From Bacteroidota bacterium (GTDB lineage: Bacteria > Bacteroidota > Bacteroidia > Chitinophagales > Chitinophagaceae), in NCBI GenBank assembly GCA_023411775.1, contig JAEYOL010000234.1, positions 1-7,760 on the forward strand: a DNA stretch of 7,760 nt, in the 5' to 3' direction. Shown here one piece after another: positions 1-5,947 of this stretch (positions are counted from its first letter, which is position 1; the number at the start of each line of letters is the position of its first letter). The notes below the pieces were generated by a model. That model saw only the letters and a program-made list of their open reading frames with translations. It was not told where the DNA came from and did no database searches. The position numbers and the translations under genes are program-made.

Positions 1-318
1 GTTACCAACAGGAAGACATCCAGGAATTTTCTTTTTGATGAAACGGGCCGGCTTTGTGGCTGGGTTAATAATAATACAGGGGAAGAACGCATCTCGATCG
101 CCAAACCCAATCTTGTTCAAAAAGCCTATAGTTGCGTAGTCGTTTTTGAGTACGATATTTTTAGGCTCATGCCATTTAAGGGTAAATTTTCACTGACCGA
201 TGTTTACCTGGAATTGGCAAAAGAGCATCCTATCCTGGGCTACGATCACAGCGGCGATAAATTTGTAGACGTCGGGAAGACAGAGAGTATTGCAAAGGCA
301 GAGGCATTATTTTTTTAA
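1..318 (+). CDS. Sugar-phosphate nucleotidyltransferase (MurU-like), 3' end only
   Basis: The last 105 codons of a gene that begins upstream of the window, read in frame 1 to a TAA at 316-318. The fragment has the look of the C-terminal half of NDP-sugar pyrophosphorylases: an early RKTSRNFLFDETGRLCGW stretch, then TGEERI, and near the end DHSGDKFVDVGKTES followed by AKAEALF. This matches the 'W/F-x-DVG-x-P/T-E' end of MurNAc-1-phosphate uridylyltransferase (MurU) and related mannose-1-phosphate guanylyltransferases. Such enzymes transfer a nucleotide from NTP to a sugar 1-phosphate in the cytoplasm; MurU acts in cell-wall sugar recycling. The N-terminal nucleotide-binding motif lies outside the window, so substrate cannot be decided. 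Family assignment is fairly firm, the MurU role is inference. Confidence 0.7.
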   Translation, partial: VTNRKTSRNFLFDETGRLCGWVNNNTGEERISIAKPNLVQKAYSCVVVFEYDIFRLMPFKGKFSLTDVYLELAKEHPILGYDHSGDKFVDVGKTESIAKAEALFF

Positions 319-341
319 GGCGCTCGTTGCCGGTAACAATG

Positions 342-377
342 TGAGATTGAGGTTGAGGCTGAGATTAAGATTGAGAT
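342..377. repeat. Degenerate tandem hexamer repeat (TGAGRT, 6 units)
   Basis: Six consecutive 6-bp units with consensus TGAGRT: TGAGAT, TGAGGT, TGAGGC, TGAGAT, TAAGAT, TGAGAT. It lies in the non-coding gap after the nucleotidyltransferase gene. An open frame across it would give an Arg-Leu repeat peptide, but that frame has no family features and I treat it as non-coding. No function can be read from the sequence. Confidence 0.75.
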
Positions 378-447
378 ACAGAAAGTTATTGGGACGGGTA
401 GGCGAAAGATATGAGCATTTTGCCATCAGGACCCCTAATTCACTATA

Positions 448-473
448 CCCCAATTCCCAATCCTCAATTCCTA
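448..473. repeat. Pyrimidine-rich CCCAATT-type microrepeat
   Basis: An imperfect tandem run of CCAATT/CCCAAT/CTCAATT/CCTAA units in the same intergenic gap. It is purine-poor on this strand, whereas the TGAGRT repeat about 70 bp upstream is purine-rich on the same strand. Role unknown; it may be simple slippage-generated sequence. Confidence 0.5.
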
Positions 474-604
474 AAACAATGTCTATCAGCCACCCATCGA
501 ATTCGCATTTCCATAAATATCCTTAAATATCACACCAGCGGTATCAATCCTGGTTTTCTTTTTTATATCTTCCGGTTTTGTCGAATACTCTAAAAACTAT
601 AAAA

Positions 605-2551
605 ATGGTGATGAAGAAATTTATTTTCTCCGCAGTGATGATGGCAATGACGATGCTTGCCCTGGGCCAGTCAAACTATGATGCAAAAGAAGCTTTCGAT
701 CCGCAATTTTACCCCTACCCTGGCAATGAATTCCGCAGCGCCAGTGGCGAACCTGGGCCAAAGTATTGGCAAAACCGTGCCGACTATAAGATCAATTGCA
801 CACTCGACACTGCAAAACATACTGTAAGTGGGGATGTAGAGATCACCTACACGAATAACAGTCCCGATAACCTGAAATTTTTGTGGTTGCAGCTCGACCA
901 GAATATCTATAAACAAGATTCACGTGGTTCGGCCACAACCACCCAAACCGGCGGCAGGTGGGCTAACAATCAATTTACAAACGGCTACGAGATCAGTTCG
1001 GTAAAAACGGAAGGTAAAACCGCCAAATACACCATCACTGATACACGTATGCAGGTATGGCTGCCTGATGCACTCAAGGCGCAGGGCGGAAAAACAAAAC
1101 TTTCGATACAGTTTGCGTTTGAAATTCCACAATACGGCACTGACCGTATGGGACGACTCAGCACTAAAAATGGCTGGGTTTACGAGATTGCACAATGGTT
1201 TCCCAGGCTGGCGGTTTACGACGATATCCAGGGCTGGAATGTATTGCCCTATATCGGAGCAGGTGAGTTCTACCTGGAATATGGAGATATCAGTTTCAAC
1301 GTCACTGCCCCCTACGGTGTTGCCGTGGTGGGTTCAGGTGAGTTGCTGAATCCACAGGAATGTTTTACGCCCGCCCAGCTAAAAAAATACAACGAAGCAA
1401 AGAACAGCGACAAGACAGTTGTAATAAGAAATGAATCTGATATAACCGATAAAACAAAAAAAGGCAATATCACCTGGAAGTTTAAAATAGAAAATACCAG
1501 GGATGTGGCCTGGGCAGCGTCAAAAGCTTTCATTATTGATGGGGCTAAAATTAATCTGCCCAGCGGAAAAAAGGCGCTGGCGATGAGTGCCTACCCGCTG
1601 GAAAGCACGAAAGACAAAAGCGGGAATGACTGGCGCCGTTCCACAGAGATGGTGAAAGGTTCTATTGAACATTACTCTGCAAAATGGTACGAATACCCCT
1701 ATGCCGCCGCGGTTAACGTGGCAGGCATTGTGGGTGGCATGGAGTATCCCGGCATTGTATTTTGCAGCTACCAGGCCACAGGTGGTGGCTTGTGGGGTGT
1801 GACGGATCACGAGTTCGGGCATATATGGTTCCCGATGATCGTAGGCAGCAACGAAAGAAAATACGCCTGGATGGATGAAGGCTTCAACACTTTTATCAAT
1901 GATCTTTCAACCGCTGCTTTCAACAAGGGAGAATTCAAATCGGAAAGTTTCTTCGACAATCCCAACTCGCCGATGATGATCAAATACACGTTTGGCGACA
2001 AGATGGACAAACTATTTACAACGCCTGACGTCATTCAACAGCAGAATCTCGGGGTCGCTGCTTATATGAAACCCTCGGTGATGATGCATGCGCTCCGGGA
2101 TGTGGTGCTGGAGCCCGAAAGATTTGACCAGGCATTAAGAGAATACATCAATCGCTGGGCCTTCAAACATCCTACGCCCTGGGATTTTTTCCATACCATG
2201 GAGAATGTAGCCGGTGAAGACCTGGGTTGGTTTTGGAGAGCCTGGGTATTGAACAACTGGAAACTGGATCAGGCGGTGAATGATGTAAAATACATAAACA
2301 GTATTCCTGCAAACGGCGCCGAGATCACGCTTGAGAATCTCGAGAAAATGGCCATGCCTGTGACGGTTTTGGTTAAGGAAACAAATGGTAAGGAACACCG
2401 GATCAACCTGCCGGTGGAAGTGTGGCAGCGTGGACCCACCTGGAAGTTCCGTGTATCCACCACAAGTGAGATCAAAGAAGTGATCCTTGATCCCGATAAT
2501 AAATTACCAGACTGGAACCGGGAGAATAACAGGTTGAAGAAAGCGTTTTAA
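605..2551 (+). CDS. Secreted M1-family zinc metallopeptidase
   Basis: A 648-residue M1 (aminopeptidase N/LTA4-hydrolase-like) metallopeptidase, expected to trim peptides in the periplasm or outside the cell. The zinc site is complete: HEFGH at residues 402-406, then 18 residues, then Glu425 in the WMDEGFNTF stretch. The exopeptidase motif is GGMEYPG at 377-383 (Glu380), with Tyr in place of the Asn of classical GxMEN. Tyr487 in AAYMKPS fits the transition-state tyrosine. The N-terminus is a signal peptide (MVMKKFIF, hydrophobic stretch, ALG before Gln-Ser), then a beta-rich N-terminal domain from about residue 50. I chose ATG 605 because the signal peptide then starts with a normal charged n-region; the frame stays open to a TTG at 578 that would add nine residues, and ATG 611 is also possible. 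There is no C-terminal sorting domain. It appears monocistronic. Family call is firm; substrate is unknown. Confidence 0.93.
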   Translation: MVMKKFIFSAVMMAMTMLALGQSNYDAKEAFDPQFYPYPGNEFRSASGEPGPKYWQNRADYKINCTLDTAKHTVSGDVEITYTNNSPDNLKFLWLQLDQNIYKQDSRGSATTTQTGGRWANNQFTNGYEISSVKTEGKTAKYTITDTRMQVWLPDALKAQGGKTKLSIQFAFEIPQYGTDRMGRLSTKNGWVYEIAQWFPRLAVYDDIQGWNVLPYIGAGEFYLEYGDISFNVTAPYGVAVVGSGELLNPQECFTPAQLKKYNEAKNSDKTVVIRNESDITDKTKKGNITWKFKIENTRDVAWAASKAFIIDGAKINLPSGKKALAMSAYPLESTKDKSGNDWRRSTEMVKGSIEHYSAKWYEYPYAAAVNVAGIVGGMEYPGIVFCSYQATGGGLWGVTDHEFGHIWFPMIVGSNERKYAWMDEGFNTFINDLSTAAFNKGEFKSESFFDNPNSPMMIKYTFGDKMDKLFTTPDVIQQQNLGVAAYMKPSVMMHALRDVVLEPERFDQALREYINRWAFKHPTPWDFFHTMENVAGEDLGWFWRAWVLNNWKLDQAVNDVKYINSIPANGAEITLENLEKMAMPVTVLVKETNGKEHRINLPVEVWQRGPTWKFRVSTTSEIKEVILDPDNKLPDWNRENNRLKKAF

Positions 2552-2568
2552 CTCATTTTATTGGACCA

Positions 2569-2762
2569 AACGTCGTGCCTACGGCACTCAGTTTACCAGG
2601 GGATACGCGGGCTACCAAAACACCGCCCGCTGGGGTTGTGTCCCAAAAAATTCGAATTGGCAATTCAATCGGGATTTTTATTGGCTATTGATTTTTGCTT
2701 TAACTAACAACAAGGAAACCGTTTTAAGACTTCAAACACCAAAGTGCCGTAGGCAGGTCGTT
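2569..2762. repeat. Element bounded by inverted 20-mers
   Basis: The 20-mer at 2569-2588 (core TGCCTACGGCACT) recurs as its reverse complement at 2743-2762 (core AGTGCCGTAGGCA), with 18 of 20 positions matching, so the two form terminal inverted repeats around about 194 bp. The left arm itself can fold (GTGCC-TAC-GGCAC). Inside is another stem, GCGGGC pairing with GCCCGC over a 12-nt loop. No ORF lies inside. GTGCCGTAGGCAC-like palindromes are, from general memory, common intergenic repeats in Bacteroidota; whether this is a mobile miniature element, a REP-like repeat pair or an RNA structure is undecided. Confidence 0.6.
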
Positions 2763-2773
2763 GTCGACTTTCC

Positions 2774-2787
2774 AAGTGTAAACACTT
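2774..2787. repeat. 14-nt perfect inverted repeat AAGTGTAAACACTT
   Basis: Two 6-nt arms, AAGTGT and ACACTT, separated by AA. It lies about 100 bp upstream of the lipoprotein start and about 50 bp before a promoter-like pair. It could be a regulator binding site, but could be chance in AT-rich DNA. Confidence 0.3.
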
Positions 2788-2822
2788 AGTTGTTTCACAA
2801 TATCTAAACTATCGCACGCTTG

Positions 2823-2854
2823 TTTGCAAAACATGGATAAATGTGGTATATTGA
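2823..2854 (+). promoter_or_regulatory. Possible Bacteroidota-type promoter of the lipoprotein gene
   Basis: TTTG at 2823-2826 is followed after 20 bases by TATATTGA, a partial match to the TAnnTTTG -7 box. The predicted start of transcription would leave a leader of about 30 nt. The match is imperfect, hence low confidence. Confidence 0.3.
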
Positions 2855-2889
2855 ATACTACTACGGTCTTATAAATCAACTGCCTTTTT

Positions 2890-3437
2890 ATGATAAAAAA
2901 TTTACTACCCTCTTTTACAGTATTTCTTCTCCTCAGCCTGGCGATGGCCGGTTGTCAGAAAAAAGGAACACCTCATGATGAAGAAGGAATAATTGATGTA
3001 GTTATCATAGAGTTGCCAGATGGATTACCAACTTTCGAATGTACAATCGGCATTCCTGATTCAGTTACCACTTATTATACCGACGAAATAACTACCGGAT
3101 CTTGCCTGCCACAGATTCAAAACATCGATCTCCCCACAGTTCAAGCAATGCAATCGGCATCATAATAAAAAGTCAGGCGTCATTTAAAAAGCTTATACAA
3201 TGTAATAGTTTCTCCGGATCAATAGATTTTGAGAAATACTTCGTATTGGGGGGATTTTATTATAAAAGTAAGGCTTTTTTGGACAGCTTAAACGTATTCA
3301 CCTGCGATAATTCACTTGTCTTTAAAATGAATATGTCCAAAGGCGTAGGTGGCGATATCGGCTTTGTTTTCTCCATGGCAGTAATAGATCGAAAATATAT
3401 GGATAAGGAAATTTTCTTTGACATGCAATTGAAATAA
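2890..3437 (+). pseudogene. Small lipoprotein gene with an apparent frameshift
   Basis: Two overlapping reading frames appear to be one gene. The first (ATG 2890, stop TAA 3163-3165) starts with a lipoprotein signal: MIKNLLPSF, hydrophobic core, AMAGC with lipid-carrying Cys22, then a charged linker. It has no folded C-terminal part. The second frame, -1 relative to the first, is open from before 3102 to TAA 3435-3437. It carries the rest of a domain: IIIKSQASFKKLI, SIDFEKYFVLGG, FTCDNSL, FSMAVIDRKYMDKEIFF. That pattern resembles small Bacteroidota lipoproteins of about 170-190 residues with an 'I-x-S-x-E/A-x-F ... IDF-x-K' core. The switch probably lies near 3145-3165, just before the double TAA; adding one base there would join the halves. 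I see no slippery heptamer before the stop, so a mutation or sequencing error is likelier than programmed frameshifting. No function is known to me. Confidence 0.6.
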
Positions 3438-3456
3438 AGTAGTAACTTCTATCTGA

Positions 3457-3568
3457 ATGAAAATCAGTTTTTGCTTCTTGGGGTACTAATTTTTACGATT
3501 GGTAATCTTCATGCCTTAACCTTGGAGGGTGGTATTTCCAAAAAAAAATTAAACGATAATTATAGTTC
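3457..3568 (+). pseudogene. Possible remnant of a small secreted protein
   Basis: ATG 3457 opens a short frame (MKISFCFLGY, stop 3487-3489). Shifting -1 at the TTTTT run (3468-3472) instead gives a signal-peptide-like sequence, LLLGVLIFTIGNLHA, then LTLEGGISKKKLNDNYSS. The shifted frame then runs antisense into the tail of the metallophosphoesterase gene without a natural stop. This suggests the front end of a decayed gene. It rests only on the signal-peptide look, and could be chance. Confidence 0.25.
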
Positions 3569-4615
3569 CTTGCACAACTCAACTAACCGAATCCTTTCCA
3601 ACACCTGTCTCTCAGGAGCCCGATCCTTGGAAGTCCATTTCACGAGGGCGATCTGGCCGCCGTCGATTTCGATCCCTGTAATATCACCATCCACAAAACA
3701 ACAACAGCCGCTGTTAAAATAGGTTGGTTTCATCGTCAGGTAATCAATCGATACTGATGAGAATTCTTTCTCCCTTTTACGTATCTCCTTTTCCAGTTCG
3801 GCCATCCGGAGTTCATCTTTATTGAGCCGCGCAATTTGCAGTTCCTTATACAAGCGCTCAATATGCGTAAGCGAAACAAACACCGGCTGATGGGTATGAC
3901 CTGTGATAAGTAAGGTATTGTCCTGGCGCGCCGACCATTCGTACATGATCTCATTGTGCAGGGTTTTTTTCTCATTGTTGTAGGCAACAGTATTGGGATT
4001 GATGCGCAGGTAGGCCTGTAGTGGAGCCCAGATCCGGGCAACAAAGAATTTGCTGAACCAGTTGCCATCACTCTGCGCATCGCCCTGGTGACCATGTGTG
4101 CAGAAAATATGATAGGGTCGTCCACCTACCAACACAGTTAATACGAGGCCCTCATAAATCTCCACTTCCCCACCATAAATTTTCTTCAGCTGCCACCACG
4201 CAAATGGATCATTGCCCCAATACAGATCGTGGTTGCCCAGCACTTTTACAAAACTCTTCCTTTGCAAAAATTTTTTCTCGGCTTCAAATGTATTGGGATA
4301 GCTGTCACGTACTTTATGTAATGTATTCTCCCAAAGCTCTTCGCAATCGCCAAGACCGATCAATGAAAAGCCTTGATCATCGTAATATTCCAGCGCAGCC
4401 ATGTAATTTGGTTCTGCCAACACAAAATCATCGGCACCGTCTCTTCCACCCTTATGCTGATCAGAAAATATGATGAACTTTCCTGTATGCTCTTCGAATG
4501 GGATCACAGGTCCTTTTTTACCGGGGTTCTCTAAAATTTCCTGGTAAAGTTTATCCAGCGCTTTAAATATGCGTTCGCGCTCCGGCCTCGACGAGAACTT
4601 CTGTGAAGCCCACAA
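3560..4615 (-). CDS. Calcineurin-like metallophosphoesterase
   Basis: A 351-residue protein with the full set of metallophosphoesterase motifs: SDQH (Asp52, His54), GLGDCEELW (Asp90), GNHD (127-130), THGHQ (His174, His176) and GHTH (239-242). These residues bind two metal ions that hydrolyse a phosphoester bond. A charged helical stretch (about 251-286, many Glu/Lys/Arg/Leu) sits between GHTH and a closing strand with NSGCCCFVDGD (301-311). No signal peptide or membrane segment is visible, so it is probably cytoplasmic. The only upstream start is TTG (4613-4615): the same frame reaches TAA four codons earlier and the next internal Met is at residue 72, beyond the first metal motif. The gene is co-oriented with ridA 253 bp upstream. 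The physiological substrate is unknown; LpxH-, cyclic-nucleotide- or general phosphatase roles cannot be separated here. Confidence 0.9.
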   Translation of the reverse strand: MWASQKFSSRPERERIFKALDKLYQEILENPGKKGPVIPFEEHTGKFIIFSDQHKGGRDGADDFVLAEPNYMAALEYYDDQGFSLIGLGDCEELWENTLHKVRDSYPNTFEAEKKFLQRKSFVKVLGNHDLYWGNDPFAWWQLKKIYGGEVEIYEGLVLTVLVGGRPYHIFCTHGHQGDAQSDGNWFSKFFVARIWAPLQAYLRINPNTVAYNNEKKTLHNEIMYEWSARQDNTLLITGHTHQPVFVSLTHIERLYKELQIARLNKDELRMAELEKEIRKREKEFSSVSIDYLTMKPTYFNSGCCCFVDGDITGIEIDGGQIALVKWTSKDRAPERQVLERIRLVELCKEL

Positions 4616-4800
4616 GACAGGCTTTAATAATATGTAACGCAGGAACCGGCGGATTCGATAAAATTACAATTATGAAGTAATGGCCGGGGAGACGGAAAGG
4701 CGGGAAGTATAAATATTGGTTGTTCAAGAAGGTGGTAGCAAAATAACTAAAAGACATTAGATATCAACAAGCCTTGATCTATCTCACCGCCTTCCATTCT

Positions 4801-4868
4801 TCCCGGTAAAAAAATTCCAATCTTATCGTCTTACCATCCCGATAGCTATCGGGATCCCGGCAAAAAAA
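4801..4868. repeat. Direct repeats TCCCGGYAAAAAAA around a palindrome
   Basis: TCCCGGTAAAAAAA at 4801-4814 and TCCCGGCAAAAAAA at 4855-4868 match at 13 of 14 bases in the same orientation. They flank the palindrome at 4836-4855, and the right copy abuts the ridA stop codon. This could mark an insertion of the palindrome-bearing segment or a local duplication. Confidence 0.4.
4836..4855. repeat. Perfect 20-nt palindrome ATCCCGATAGCTATCGGGAT
   Basis: The sequence equals its own reverse complement and can form an 8-bp stem with an AGCT loop in RNA from either strand. It lies 13 bp beyond the ridA stop. CCCGATAGCTATCGGG is, from general memory, a frequent intergenic palindrome in Bacteroidota. 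On the ridA strand the next T-run is about 20 nt further on, so it is not a canonical intrinsic terminator, though it could protect or end the ridA transcript. Confidence 0.75.
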
Positions 4869-5252
4869 CTATGATTTGATCGCGATCATACTGATCTCTA
4901 CGTTGACAAATTTCGGCAACGCGCCTACCTGCACAGTTTCCCGGGCGGGGTAATCCCCATCAAAAAAAGAATTGTATACCTCATTCACCGCGGCAAACTG
5001 GTTCATATCGGTAAGAAAAATAGTCGTCTTTATCACATTGTTGAAACCCGTACCTGCTGCCAGCAGGATGGCGCGGAGGTTTTGCATCACCTGCTCCGTC
5101 TCTTCCTTTATGTCGGCATTCTTCAATTCGTTTGTTTTCGGATCGATACAAATCTGTCCCGAAATATATAAGGTGTCCCCAGCAAGTATGGCCTGGTTAT
5201 AGGGCCCGATCGGCGCTGGAGCATTATCGGTTCTGATCACAATTTTATTCAT
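4869..5252 (-). CDS. ridA: RidA family enamine/imine deaminase
   Basis: A 127-residue protein, the usual RidA (YjgF/YER057c/UK114) length. RidA hydrolyses reactive enamine/imine intermediates such as 2-aminoacrylate, which PLP enzymes release, giving the keto acid and ammonia; it is a cytoplasmic trimer. Seen here: APAPIGPYNQA near the N-terminus (Tyr18 region), LYISGQI (28-34), the helix EETEQVMQNLRAIL, and the C-terminal PARETVQVGALPKFVNVEISMIAI. Arg104 corresponds to the substrate-carboxylate-binding arginine and Glu119 to the conserved glutamate. ATG 5250-5252 is the clear start, preceded by A/T-rich sequence. It diverges from the dehydrogenase-like gene across 65 bp and has a good promoter of its own at 5278-5308. 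Family call is firm; the exact in vivo substrate is inferred from homology. Confidence 0.96.
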   Translation of the reverse strand: MNKIVIRTDNAPAPIGPYNQAILAGDTLYISGQICIDPKTNELKNADIKEETEQVMQNLRAILLAAGTGFNNVIKTTIFLTDMNQFAAVNEVYNSFFDGDYPARETVQVGALPKFVNVEISMIAIKS

Positions 5253-5261
5253 TGTATATTA

Positions 5262-5291
5262 TTTAAAAATTGCAGAACGAATATAGCTTTA
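5262..5291 (+). promoter_or_regulatory. Possible divergent promoter of the dehydrogenase-like gene
   Basis: TAGCTTTA at 5284-5291 matches TAnnTTTG at 7 of 8 positions; TTTA lies 18 bases upstream (5262-5265) as a weak -33 element. It overlaps the ridA -7 box by two bases, so the two promoters may exclude each other. A second, poorer -7 candidate is TTTCTTTG at 5297-5304. Confidence 0.3.
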
Positions 5292-5308
5292 TGCATTTTC
5301 TTTGCAAA
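5278..5308 (-). promoter_or_regulatory. Bacteroidota-type promoter of ridA
   Basis: On the minus strand, TTTG (5308-5305, in a longer T-run) is followed after exactly 19 bases by TATATTCG (5285-5278), a 7 of 8 match to TAnnTTTG. Transcription would begin about 20 nt before the ridA ATG. Confidence 0.6.
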
Positions 5309-5317
5309 AAATAGAAT

Positions 5318-5947
5318 ATGCGGGTTCTTGTGATCGCAGATAAACCTTTGCTCGAGGAATTAACGTCGGGTGGAAATAACGACAGCATCCAGGTTGAATG
5401 GATCAGTGATATAAATGATCTTTCGTCCGGCGCCTCATTTGATGCCTGCATTGACCTGCTTTTTAAAAACACGCGGGCACGGATTGAGTGGTTAAACAAT
5501 TTACAGGCGCCGATGATCATCATCAATTCAGTGATCGATACCCTTGTTGAAATTGGCCAGGATTATGTCCGTATCAATGGATGGCCGACATTCCTGCAAC
5601 GAAATAAAGTGGAAGCCACAACTTTGCAGGAAGAACAAAAATCAACAGCAGAGCGGTTGTTCGAAAGTTTTGGTAAGAAAGTAATATGGACACCTGATAT
5701 ACCCGGCTTTCTAACTGCAAGGGTGATCGCCACAATTATCAACGAAGCATATATTACTCTTGATGAAGGAGTGAGTACCGCTGACGAAATCGATACTGCC
5801 ATGAAACTCGGTACCAACTATCCTTATGGACCATTTGAGTGGAGTAAAAAAATTGGGCTAGAACCCGTCTATCTGCTTCTAACAAAACTTTCAAAAAACC
5901 AGGAACGCTACAGACCGTCGGCTTTGCTGGAAAAACATCTGAAATAA
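5318..5947 (+). CDS. Degenerate 3-hydroxyacyl-CoA dehydrogenase-like protein
   Basis: A 209-residue protein whose C-terminal half (about 128-205) is a clear 3-hydroxyacyl-CoA dehydrogenase C-terminal domain: IPGFLTARVIATIINEAY, DEGVSTADEIDTAMKLG, then YPYGPFEWSKKIGLEPVY. Active enzymes of this family are about 280-300 residues and oxidise 3-hydroxyacyl-CoA with NAD+. Here the N-terminal half is short, starts MRVLVIADKPLLEEL without the GxGxxG nucleotide-binding loop, and the usual 'GxHFFNP' catalytic-histidine segment appears replaced by INGWPTFLQRNKVEA (about 86-100) with no histidine. It is therefore probably not a working dehydrogenase; it may bind an acyl-CoA or act through protein contacts. 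Its TAA overlaps the tsaB ATG by one base (TAATG), so the two are translationally coupled. The domain call is good; the function is unknown. Confidence 0.75.
   Translation: MRVLVIADKPLLEELTSGGNNDSIQVEWISDINDLSSGASFDACIDLLFKNTRARIEWLNNLQAPMIIINSVIDTLVEIGQDYVRINGWPTFLQRNKVEATTLQEEQKSTAERLFESFGKKVIWTPDIPGFLTARVIATIINEAYITLDEGVSTADEIDTAMKLGTNYPYGPFEWSKKIGLEPVYLLLTKLSKNQERYRPSALLEKHLK

Larger units (their letters stand above)
2552..2889. other. Gene-free spacer with inverted repeats
   Basis: 338 bp between the M1 peptidase and the lipoprotein gene. I see no convincing reading frame. It holds the inverted-repeat-bounded element 2569-2762, a further hairpin GCGGGC/GCCCGC (2607-2612 with 2625-2630), the inverted repeat GAATTG-G-CAATTC (2654-2666), the palindrome AAGTGTAAACACTT (2774-2787) and a weak promoter-like pair before the lipoprotein gene. 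Confidence 0.7.

Noticed and set aside
290..526. Open frame giving an Arg-Leu repeat peptide
   Set aside because: It comes from the hexamer repeat, overlaps the end of the nucleotidyltransferase gene and has no protein-like features.
578..604. TTG start adding nine residues to the M1 peptidase
   Set aside because: The extension puts extra polar residues before a normal signal peptide; ATG 605 is the simpler start.
1733..1753. GGMEYPG instead of GxMEN in the M1 peptidase as a defect
   Set aside because: The glutamate is kept and GGMEYP is a variant I expect among bacterial M1 proteins, so activity is not in doubt.
2569..2588. The GTGCC-TAC-GGCAC hairpin as an M1 terminator
   Set aside because: The stem is only five pairs and no T-run follows.
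3102..3437. Independent gene starting at TTG 3102
   Set aside because: Its first residues are low-quality and overlap the lipoprotein frame; it is better read as the C-terminal part of one broken gene.
3736..4125. Minus-strand open frame inside the phosphoesterase gene
   Set aside because: It is a shadow frame of a gene with complete metal-binding motifs.
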